Shown here: piece after piece, positions 28,801 to 35,128 of the stretch | Numbering within the stretch: position 1 is the stretch's first letter | How the letters are laid out: every line of letters begins with the position of its first letter | The notes under the pieces: model-generated | Told to the model about the DNA's origin: nothing | Seen by the model: only the letters and a program-made list of their open reading frames with translations | Databases searched by the model: none | Translations under genes and position numbers: made by a program | Assembly: GCA_938042245.1 (NCBI GenBank) | Contig: CALIRO010000075.1 | Location: 1 to 59,706, forward strand | Direction of reading: 5' to 3' | Source of the DNA: an uncultured Thermoguttaceae bacterium | Lineage (GTDB): Bacteria > Planctomycetota > Planctomycetia > Pirellulales > Thermoguttaceae | Length of the DNA: 59,706 nt

Positions 28801-30441
28801 TGCCCCTTTGCTGCATATGCGTATGCATTTTTGTATCTTCGGCACTTTTTTGGGGAAGAACGGCTGCATGAACGGACCTTTATCCAAGGGTTTTTGACGC
28901 ATGCGCAGCTTACCCGTGCTCGGCAGGATGCTCGGGGGATGTTCGGGCCGGAAAGCCCGCCCGGGCAACCGCAGCGCTGGATCACCTACGCCCTGAGCCG
29001 ACATCCCCTTACAGAAACCATCTACAACTGGCGGCCGATTTTGGATCGGCTCCAGCAGCCCCAGCCGCTCAGCCAAGATGAGTTGGCCCGCTACTTCTTC
29101 TTCCCCACCAGCGCCAACAACAATATGCCGACGCCGTTTGTGTTGCCGTTGGCACTGGCTCTGGGTTGGTACGATCCGCAGATGCCCCAGGTCCGCTGGG
29201 AACAGATGCCGCCGACGGTGCTATTCGACGGCGAGGGCGAAGTGGTCATGCGTTCCGATTACGCTCCACAAGCTACAGAACTATTCTTCGCCTGTGGGAT
29301 TCGAGATCATGTGTACCGGCATCAGCCGAGCCATCTGATGATCTTCAAAGCCGGAGAGCCGCTTTTGTCCACCGCTTCTTTGTGGGGGGACCACGGCTGC
29401 CCGTCGCTGGCTATTTCGCAGGGAAATAGTTGGGGTAACGTCGTCCTGATCGAGCCATCGGATTGGCAGAGCCGGTGGAAGAACAATTTCTTTCATCCTC
29501 GGGGTGAGGAATTGGCTTTGGTGAACAGGTTTACCAACGCCACGTTCCGGCGTCTGGTGCGGGAGCAGCGGATGGCTGGCTACCTGCCTGCCGAGGGCGG
29601 TTTTGGCGGCGGTTTAAACCTGCACGGACATACAGAAACCTTCCTCCATCGGGAAGGACACCTGCTGGCCTTTGAGACTCATCCGGCCTTTGACTACGTG
29701 GCTGGGGATGCCACATTGAGCTGGTTGCCCCAGCAGGCGCAGCGGGTGGTTCGGCAGGTGATGTTTATTCGGCCGGACCTGGTGCTGGTGTATGACCGGG
29801 TTCGGCTGGGCGAGAAGGCGGAGCGGGCCTACTGGGTGGCTGCCACCGGGCTGAGCTTGCAAACCAACGCCAACCGGTTTACCGTCCAAAGCGGCCAGGC
29901 CTTTTTGAACGCTCTGGTCCTGCTGCCACACCAGGCCCAGCTTCTAGCCATTGACCCAGCGAAATCCGAAAAGTACGCCCCCGTTTTCGACAAACGGGCT
30001 TTGGCTCTGAAAGTACTGGAAATTCATCCCCCTAGTCTGCCCAAACCGGAACCTTCCTCGGAAAGGGTGGTGGAATTCCTGACGGCGATGCGAATCGGCT
30101 TGGGAGGCCTGAGGGCGATGACGGCTACCCTGAAGCCTACCGACAAGCAGCTGTATGTTACCATAGAGGCTGAGGATCGTACGGTGGAGGCGGCTTTCGA
30201 CCGAGGGGAAATATGCGGCGGCCAGATTGGCATCCGGCCTGGCAAATTGCCAACCGACTCCGAACAGCAGCCGCCTGCCCTCCTCAGCCATCGCTTTACC
30301 GAGCAGGTTAACGATACCTATGAACATTGGAACAAAGACCCGCGGTACCAACTTTGGCAAACGGATCCTCGGTTTCGGTTCCTGGCACTCCCCCGAAGTA
30401 CCGGAGAAGACCAAAAAACGGCAACTGGAAGCCAGTATTGA
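25879..30441 (+). CDS. Large exported protein: beta-propeller fused to heparinase II/III-like lyase
   Basis: From ATG 25879 (AGAGGAG eight bases upstream) a 1520-residue protein with a signal peptide (KIIWSKAVGLVVVWASVGGLAA). Residues ~95-480 are a YVTN/NHL-like propeller with repeated strand-turn units (IGILDQQGNLVGQIDLGG, VVVVDPQKQRVVLQK, LYLLDPETLECLQEVGL). After a beta-rich middle part, ~800-1050 is an alpha-helical (alpha/alpha toroid-like) segment, TWWLNHRTGCHCPFAAYAY, and ~1130-1450 the beta-sandwich of heparinase II/III-type polysaccharide lyases (VVMRSDYAPQATELFFACG, HRHTE-like HGHTETFLHREGHLLAFETH, VVRQVMFIRPDLVLVYDRV). The fold and order match PL families 12/15/17/21-like enzymes, which cleave uronic-acid polysaccharides by elimination. 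Substrate unknown. Confidence 0.8.
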   Translation: MNRKIIWSKAVGLVVVWASVGGLAAGEETAAAESAQAFLVEAEAGQVLEGKVLRQEHPAAQGGAYIEAVGEELAGLMFTLNLPQPGRFRVIPIFWRNSLRTPPRFFPFPMPRAFGPDAVAALGNQFFFTAPASGQIGILDQQGNLVGQIDLGGYLTDLLADPARKRLVVADAAGGRVVVVDPQKQRVVLQKQLAGVWTLALARGRWGLAEEQDVVFAASRQGRRLYLLDPETLECLQEVGLPGSPVYLGISGGAEPVLQIGLAPTVYHLGDWQPMAADRWDQDFRPRRSAEWGPRGEVGWNRFSIVGQAIQMTVRTVQGDQTRQFKLPIQGRPVELAAVGGRLLISTDKGLLYGVDPAGEKVVFSLPISEGAFGMAVVAGKVYATDPVRNELVVIEMPEGKMTRRIAVPEGPVAVAGYEPAWWTKDDLPSPLLFVACQKAKGVAVVDLGAVRVTRSISLAFEPASVRVLLPPNPEWWPEIPSERLSAELSVRLAVLPRPIILHQDGKLALSDQIIMLPMQPHNQASLPQSDGSEIAVWADNNHTLRYRQAAPGQPVAERWIDVSAVTDRPGSGPVVDAGALAIAGQPWHRDVWMSPDQALFLVADTAEFWHWNAPVVRFDKGANSFRVEMKPQVQLDALRLEPVVPVALEIMGEGPPEVPPRYRAVFYAEEPVRLKLVLRWTAVPKNPISGQARVRIFNYMDEEVWATDWGEVLSGEQSKAERTLEVPVRQTGVFRLEAEFRGREGACQKTFYFLRMPRLERPRLLARPAQWAEAKKIMANYPHLFSQYFRWLAEQMQTPGFLPVSLLRADFLPQLPPEQKKLAQQGGWRRYDFAWRLLGVQLAGHLAPELNRNPFQQSILQVLRSGRTDSYCHFHHHGPFFPGFDAAFLDLAAAELGEQAEPIRRLREFMAGRLGDMNVFAWTLAAMQDPPSPRERMLLWELMTWRVNAERYFTVHAGRRGGTWWLNHRTGCHCPFAAYAYAFLYLRHFFGEERLHERTFIQGFLTHAQLTRARQDARGMFGPESPPGQPQRWITYALSRHPLTETIYNWRPILDRLQQPQPLSQDELARYFFFPTSANNNMPTPFVLPLALALGWYDPQMPQVRWEQMPPTVLFDGEGEVVMRSDYAPQATELFFACGIRDHVYRHQPSHLMIFKAGEPLLSTASLWGDHGCPSLAISQGNSWGNVVLIEPSDWQSRWKNNFFHPRGEELALVNRFTNATFRRLVREQRMAGYLPAEGGFGGGLNLHGHTETFLHREGHLLAFETHPAFDYVAGDATLSWLPQQAQRVVRQVMFIRPDLVLVYDRVRLGEKAERAYWVAATGLSLQTNANRFTVQSGQAFLNALVLLPHQAQLLAIDPAKSEKYAPVFDKRALALKVLEIHPPSLPKPEPSSERVVEFLTAMRIGLGGLRAMTATLKPTDKQLYVTIEAEDRTVEAAFDRGEICGGQIGIRPGKLPTDSEQQPPALLSHRFTEQVNDTYEHWNKDPRYQLWQTDPRFRFLALPRSTGEDQKTATGSQY

Positions 30442-30580
30442 GGATGGGGGGCCGGAACTCTCCTAACCCCTTATTTGGCTGAGGTTGCCAGGAATCAGCG
30501 TCTGAGATTATCGGTGCCGATCTGAATACCACTGCAGCCCTCTAAGAGTCTATCCCAACAAGAATAAGGGTAATCGTTTT

Positions 30581-30644
30581 CCGCCGAAGTAGCCAACCTC
30601 TCACTCCTGCGAAAGCAGAAACAAGAGGTTAGCACCTTCGGCGG
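30581..30644. repeat. 64-bp imperfect inverted repeat
   Basis: Arms CCGCCGAAG...CAACCTCT (30581-30601) and AGAGGTTAG...CTTCGGCGG (30624-30644) match at 18 of 21 positions. The loop carries ACTCCTGCGAAAGCAG, a core also found in the GTCATTCC-type palindromes. It lies 65 bp before the methyltransferase start. Confidence 0.7.
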
Positions 30645-30708
30645 AAATGTTACGATCTTGGTTGTTTTGCGATGCTGGAGAAGGAGTCTTCGAAAGGAAG
30701 CCGGTGAG

Positions 30709-31575
30709 GTGTTTGCGCCAGAACAGTACGAGCTGCTGGATTTTGGCCGGGGCCGGCGTCTGGAGCGGTTTGGGCCGGTGGTGTTGGATCGGCCTTGTCC
30801 GGCAGCCGAAAGGCTTCCCCAACAGACCCCGGAACTTTGGTGCCAGGCCCATGCCCGCTACGAGCGTCTGGCCAGCCAAAAAGGCCATTGGATCCTCCTG
30901 CAGCCTAACCTACCAGATCGCTGGACTATTGACCATCCGCCGTTCCAATTGGAACTGAAGCGGACCGAATTTGGCCAAGTAGGGGTCTTCCCGGAACACG
31001 CAGTCCACTGGGATTGGACCAGCCAGCAGGTGGCAGAGCGGGCAGCGCGTACAGGAAGGCCGGTGAAACTGTTGCATCTTTTTGCGTACACGGGGGGCGG
31101 CACGTTGGCTGCCAGCGCTGCCGGAGCGGAAGTAGTCCATGTGGATGCGGCCAAAAATGTGGTGGCCTGGGCCCGGCGAAATGCCCTCCTGTCCGGCTTG
31201 GCCGATCGGCCCATCCGCTGGATAGTCGAAGATGTGCGCAAATATTGCAAGCGGGCTCTCCGCCGAGGCGAATCCTTTCAGGCAGTGCTGTTAGACCCAC
31301 CTACCTATGGCCATGGCGCCCACGGTGAACTGTGGCGCCTGGAGCGAGATCTGCCAGAATTGCTAGAGCTTTGTGCCTGTCTGACGGCTAAAGACCGCCA
31401 GTGGATTTTGCTGACAGCCCATACTCCTGGATTTGGGCCGAAACGACTTCGGCAACTGGTAGCCCGATACTTCGACGATCCGGGTCCGGATCGGCTAACA
31501 GCAGGCCGGTTGCTCCTGCTTACCCGCACGGGCCGAGCACTGCCTAGTGGGGTGTTCGTGCGCTGGCAAAGCTAA
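30709..31575 (+). CDS. RlmI/RlmK-like SAM-dependent methyltransferase
   Basis: A class I methyltransferase resembling the C-terminal catalytic domain of the 23S rRNA cytosine methyltransferase RlmI. Seen: NxVFPEHA-type lead-in (GQVGVFPEHAVHWDW), motif I LHLFAYTGGGTLAASAAGA, motif II VVHVDAAKNVVAWARRNA, and motif IV AVLLDPPTYGHG, the usual RlmI layout (LNLFxYTGxxxLAA, DPPxxG). The N-terminal PUA domain of RlmI is absent, and the protein (288 residues) starts at YELLDFGRGRRLERFG. GTG 30709 with AAAGGAA nine bases upstream is preferred over the TTG at 30658. The target (rRNA or other) is not settled by sequence. Confidence 0.85.
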   Translation: MFAPEQYELLDFGRGRRLERFGPVVLDRPCPAAERLPQQTPELWCQAHARYERLASQKGHWILLQPNLPDRWTIDHPPFQLELKRTEFGQVGVFPEHAVHWDWTSQQVAERAARTGRPVKLLHLFAYTGGGTLAASAAGAEVVHVDAAKNVVAWARRNALLSGLADRPIRWIVEDVRKYCKRALRRGESFQAVLLDPPTYGHGAHGELWRLERDLPELLELCACLTAKDRQWILLTAHTPGFGPKRLRQLVARYFDDPGPDRLTAGRLLLLTRTGRALPSGVFVRWQS

Positions 31576-31650
31576 CCGATGAGGAACCGCCCCACTGCGC
31601 CGGCGGAACAAATCGCCCATTTTTAACCTACTTAGCCTACTTTTCGGAAC

Positions 31651-31799
31651 ATTTCAGCCGAATGAAGCAACTTGTCATTCCTGCGTCAGCAGGAATCCAG
31701 TTGGGGGAATGGGTTGTGTTGTGGATTCCCGGTTGCCCGGGAATGCCGGCCCAGGAGCGTTTTTCCTAAAAAGAGGTGCCTACTTCACTCGGCTGAAAT
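31651..31799. repeat. 149-bp element with terminal inverted repeats
   Basis: Begins ATTTCAGCCGAATGAAG (31651-31667) and ends CTTCACTCGGCTGAAAT (31783-31799), inverted copies with one mismatch. Inside are two GTCATTCC-type palindromes, 31673-31700 and 31723-31745, in opposite orientation. It has no coding capacity. Partial copies of the end sequence occur at 15163 and 19343. Confidence 0.7.
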
Positions 31800-31805
31800 A
31801 CTACC

Positions 31806-31995
31806 GGAAGCTCTGCAAAATTCTGAACATTACGTGAACTTTATGAACATTTAATTTGTTCCTTTGCCTATCGGTTCCCATTCCAAGGCACTATATCTTG
31901 AGTCTCATATTGGCAGTGCCACTATATGTTGGGGCTATTTGAGGGAGATTCTGATATAGTGTAAAAAGATATCCTTTGAATTATTCAGAGGTTCC
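31806..31995 (-). repeat. MITE-like element, copy B (190 bp)
   Basis: The reverse complement aligns over its full length with 19963-20151 (about 80% identity). One end is GGAAGCTCTGC; the other end reads CAGAGGTTCC, one base off a perfect inverted repeat. Confidence 0.8.
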
Positions 31996-32230
31996 GTTTG
32001 TGTGTCAATCGACTCGTATCTTCCCAGGTGGGCACGATAGGCCAGGGCAGTTGATAGCTCCCAGCGGACAATAGCCAGTCCCACAACGGCGTTGGTTTTG
32101 GTGCCTGCTGTGGTCTGGTAAGCGGGTGCCGGTTTTTCGCCGCAAAGAGGTTGTGTCAACTGGTAAGTATCCTGCGACACGGTACCGGTGTTAAAAGAGG
32201 AAGGGGCAGGCGGATGAACGGAGGCAGGGT

Positions 32231-33283
32231 ATGCTTTCTAGCCAAGAAAATAAAGAATGTTTGGGCATGCGGGTAGTGCATTATGAGGCGGAGTGTCCGG
32301 CCAATGTTCTGGAACTGGTGGGTCGGCTTTTTCCTGCCTACCAGGTGGATGGGGGGCGGGTGTATTTAGCTGGTTGTCGGTGGGAGGATCGGCCTTTTTT
32401 CTGCTTTCGGAGGGAGCAGGAGGGGAGGGCGGAGGAAATATGGACAAATGATCATTTTCAGCCTCTCTCCCCCCAACAACTCCACCAATTGGCCCTCCAC
32501 CCGGCCCACCGCATTCCCGCGCCGCCTCCCTATGCACCCGCTGGCGTGGCCAACATCCTTCAGCAGGCCCAACAGTGGGCGGAAGCGCTTTTCGTCCCAA
32601 ATGGCTACTTAGGGGAAACCGAAATTGCTGCCGTCTGGTGTCGATTTGTAGAGGGGAAACTTCGATTTACCATTGGATCGGCTTCGGCGGATTTATCGTT
32701 TTCTGGTTGGGCCAGCAGCTTAACCCCGCCCCCGTTTCTCTGTCCTTCCACAGGCCGGGCAACCTTTCATCTAGCGGCCACGGACGATGGGCGGATCCTA
32801 GACGCCTCGGCCGTTGGCCGGTGTGAACTGACTGGCCGACGATTGCCGGTAGATGAACTGGTTCGATGTTCCTGGACAGGAAAGGTAGTGGACAAAAGTC
32901 TGATATATTTTTGTTCTATTTCCGGCCAGCCGATCCTTCGCACCGAATTACGCCCCTGCACCGTCTGCCAACAGAAGGTTAGCCCAGCCTTTCTCCAGCA
33001 AGCGGTCTGTTCCGCCTGCCGAGCCTTACATCCGGTCTGCAAAGCCGATCCCCGGATGGCCCGGATTTTGGCAGAATATCCCACCCTGGACCGCTGGTAT
33101 CGCTGGCAATTGGCCGAAACTCGGGCCGTTTATATAGCGGTGGCTTCCGGCCTCTGGAAAAAGCTCCTTCTAGTGGTGGATAAAGAAACGTTGGAACTTC
33201 GCCATCTGGCGACCGGCCATCGGCTCCAAACCCATTGGCGCCCGGTCGAACCCCGCCAGTATTGTTTTGCCCTCCGTGAGTAA
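32231..33283 (+). CDS. Protein with four tandem 15-residue Cys repeats, hypothetical
   Basis: I do not recognise this 350-residue family. ATG 32231 follows GGAGGCAGGG by a short spacer. No signal peptide or membrane helix. Its striking feature is Cys198, Cys213, Cys228 and Cys243, spaced exactly 15 residues apart, in the repeat Cxx(T/S)G(K/R/Q)-x5-6-L: CELTGRRLPVDEL, CSWTGKVVDKSLI, CSISGQPILRTEL, CTVCQQKVSPAFL. Earlier CPSTG (Cys171) and later Cys246, 260, 263 and 270 add more candidate ligands. This looks like a stack of zinc knuckles (treble-clef or zinc-ribbon-like). N-terminal residues 1-165 and the C-terminal ~275-350 are other folded parts. A zinc-dependent scaffold or nucleic-acid binder is possible; not established. 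Confidence 0.7.
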   Translation: MLSSQENKECLGMRVVHYEAECPANVLELVGRLFPAYQVDGGRVYLAGCRWEDRPFFCFRREQEGRAEEIWTNDHFQPLSPQQLHQLALHPAHRIPAPPPYAPAGVANILQQAQQWAEALFVPNGYLGETEIAAVWCRFVEGKLRFTIGSASADLSFSGWASSLTPPPFLCPSTGRATFHLAATDDGRILDASAVGRCELTGRRLPVDELVRCSWTGKVVDKSLIYFCSISGQPILRTELRPCTVCQQKVSPAFLQQAVCSACRALHPVCKADPRMARILAEYPTLDRWYRWQLAETRAVYIAVASGLWKKLLLVVDKETLELRHLATGHRLQTHWRPVEPRQYCFALRE

Positions 33284-33301
33284 CCTCTGCCCGTTTCGTG
33301 C

Positions 33302-33407
33302 CTCTCACAAAACCACTTTGCCTGGCGCATTCGCCCTAGCAGAGCAGGCCGTCTAAACCTTCGGAGGGTTCTGGGTGGTTAGAGCCTCTTCCTCTCGGCT
33401 GTTCCGG
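33302..33407. repeat. ~105-bp dispersed repeat, copy 1
   Basis: Shares CTC-ACAAAACCAC...TTTGCCTG at one end and GAGGGTTCTG...GGTTAGAGCCT and CTGTTCCG at the other with 59035-59141. Interior sequences differ. Ends are partly inverted copies. Confidence 0.55.
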
Positions 33408-33484
33408 CCACCCTTCGGCTCACTGCAGGAGCCAGAAACCCTCTGAAACCTCATCTCCGTCTAACCAGCAAACCAATCTCGCCA

Positions 33485-33512
33485 CGTCATTCCTCCGAAA
33501 GCAGGAATCCAG
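33485..33512. repeat. Short dispersed palindrome (GTCATTCC-type)
   Basis: GTCATTCCTCCGAAAGC followed by AGGAATCCAG, then a degenerate second half-copy (CTTCCCGCGTCAGTGCGAAT) to 33540. Confidence 0.7.
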
Positions 33513-33756
33513 CAAGTGTCCTTCCCGCGTCAGTGCGAATCCAGGCTACCGTGAGCCTGCTGCCTTATTGGTTCTGGATACTTGCTTTCGCATAGAGAAC
33601 ATTTTAATTCCCCTTCCTTTAATCCTCTCTCCCCGAGAGAGGAGGGGGATTGGGTCGGCGTGTCTGCGGAGCGTGGAAGAGGGAATTTCTGGTGCCCTAT
33701 TTGGTCAGGAGGAGACCGGACAGAGACTTCCGCCGACGGAATGGTTTGGGCAGTTC

Positions 33757-35070
33757 TTAACCTTCCAGGTACTGGGCGGGGAACTTCCAGGGGTCTCGAT
33801 AGACGGGGCGGGCAAGGCGGGCCGCCTCCGGATCATCAACGATCCGTTCCGTCTGCGGGTCAAACCGCACCGATCGGCCAAGCCGATAGGCAATGTTCGC
33901 CAGCCCAATGGCCGCATCGATCTTGTAGTGATACGAGACGTTGCAACTGGGCTGTTGTCGGGTCCGAATACCATCCAGCCATTCCCGCTCATGCCCGGGC
34001 GAGGGCGGAATGGACTTTGGCGGCGGGGTGAGGTCTTTGAGCCGATCGCCTTCTGGAACCACCCGGTGCGTGCCGTAGTCGCAAAACAGCGTGGCGTTGA
34101 CGCCGTGGAAATAGACGCCCAAGCGGCGGCGGATTTTATTGTCCGGCCCCTGCAGGTCGAAGCCGTAGCTATTGCACAGTTGGAGCATCCAAGTCATGGT
34201 CAGGTTCGGATAGGACCAGAGCACCTGCTGGGTGTCGTAGGCGTCGCCGCAGTCTTTGGTAACCAATCGGCCGCCGGTGGCATCGGTGCGGGGCGGGATG
34301 CCCAAGTTCAAGGCCCAGAAGGCCACGTCGATAATGTGCGGGGCCATGCCGGGCGTATAGCCGCCGCTATAGTCCATAAACGAGCAGTTCGTGTGCGCAT
34401 TAGCACATATCAGGGGATTATAGGGTCGAAGCGGCGCTGGGCCGCACCATAGGTTCCAATCCAAGCCGGGCGGCTGCGGCGCCTTGGGGTCTGGGCCGAT
34501 GCCCTCTTCGCCCTGGTTGCCGGTAAGAAAGGTGCGGACGACGGGGATGGGTCCCAATCGGCCCGACTGGACCCACTCAACCACCCGGCGGTAATTGTCG
34601 CCGGCATGGATTTGGGTGCCGACCTGAGTGATCCGGGCGTGTTTTTCGGCGGCCCGTCGCACCGCTAGGGCCTCGTCCAGATAGAGGGTCATCGGTTTTT
34701 GGACATACACATCTTTTTTGGCTTCGCAGGCTTCGATGGTTTGCAGGGCGTGCCAATGGGGTGGGGTGGCAATGATCACCGCGTCGATGTCTGGCCGGGC
34801 CAAGACGTCATGGTAATCGTGGTAGGCCTTGGCCGTCTGCTTGTAGCGCTCCAAGGCGGCCTGCCGACGCTCCAGCCAGACATCGCAGACGGCCGCCACG
34901 ACCACATCCGGATAGCGGGCGCAATTGGCCAGGTTGGCCATTCCCATGCCGCCGCAGCCGATCAGGGCGATGGAGATTTTCTCACTAGGCGGGGGCCCCT
35001 CGGCCTTGCCCAAAGCAGCAGCCGAGACGACGACCGGCCCTGCCACAACGGCCTTTTTCTCGTCAGCCAT
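33757..35070 (-). CDS. Gfo/Idh/MocA-family NAD(P)-dependent oxidoreductase
   Basis: A 437-residue dehydrogenase-fold protein. The Rossmann nucleotide site is ALIGCGGMGMANLAN; the family motif for the active-site Lys is present as VYVQKPMTLYLDEA (usual EKPxxx), followed by QVGTQIHAGDNYRRV, and the C-terminal domain has DYSGGYTPGMAPHIIDVAFW (His near the substrate). Many planctomycete paralogues carry a Tat signal; here the N-terminus MADEKKAVVAGPVVVSAAALGKAEG resembles the hydrophobic part of such a signal but lacks the twin Arg. AAAGGAGAAAG lies eight bases upstream of the start. It follows the TIM-barrel-like gene by 58 bp on the same strand, so the two probably act on the same sugar pathway. 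Substrate unknown. Confidence 0.92.
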   Translation of the reverse strand: MADEKKAVVAGPVVVSAAALGKAEGPPPSEKISIALIGCGGMGMANLANCARYPDVVVAAVCDVWLERRQAALERYKQTAKAYHDYHDVLARPDIDAVIIATPPHWHALQTIEACEAKKDVYVQKPMTLYLDEALAVRRAAEKHARITQVGTQIHAGDNYRRVVEWVQSGRLGPIPVVRTFLTGNQGEEGIGPDPKAPQPPGLDWNLWCGPAPLRPYNPLICANAHTNCSFMDYSGGYTPGMAPHIIDVAFWALNLGIPPRTDATGGRLVTKDCGDAYDTQQVLWSYPNLTMTWMLQLCNSYGFDLQGPDNKIRRRLGVYFHGVNATLFCDYGTHRVVPEGDRLKDLTPPPKSIPPSPGHEREWLDGIRTRQQPSCNVSYHYKIDAAIGLANIAYRLGRSVRFDPQTERIVDDPEAARLARPVYRDPWKFPAQYLEG

Positions 35071-35128
35071 GGTCTTTCTCCTTTCGCAAAAAGCAGGAAA
35101 TACCGAAGGAGAAAACGTCTGCTTCTGT

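Larger units (their letters stand above)
31576..32230. other. Repeat-filled intergenic region
   Basis: 655 bp that are nearly all repeat: a 149-bp element with terminal inverted repeats (31651-31799) and, 6 bp later, MITE-like copy B (31806-31995). The remaining ~230 bp before the next gene hold no recognised signal apart from a GGAGGCAGGG binding site. Confidence 0.65.
33284..33756. other. Intergenic region with repeats
   Basis: 473 bp holding the ~105-bp repeat copy 1, a GTCATTCC-type palindrome (33485-33512) and a perfect TCCTCTCTC-CCC-GAGAGAGGA hairpin (33623-33643) without a T tract. No gene seen. Confidence 0.55.

Noticed and set aside
33568..34452. 294-codon plus-strand open frame
   Set aside because: Antisense to the Gfo/Idh/MocA gene. 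It has no family motif and arises from the high-GC codon pattern of the real gene.
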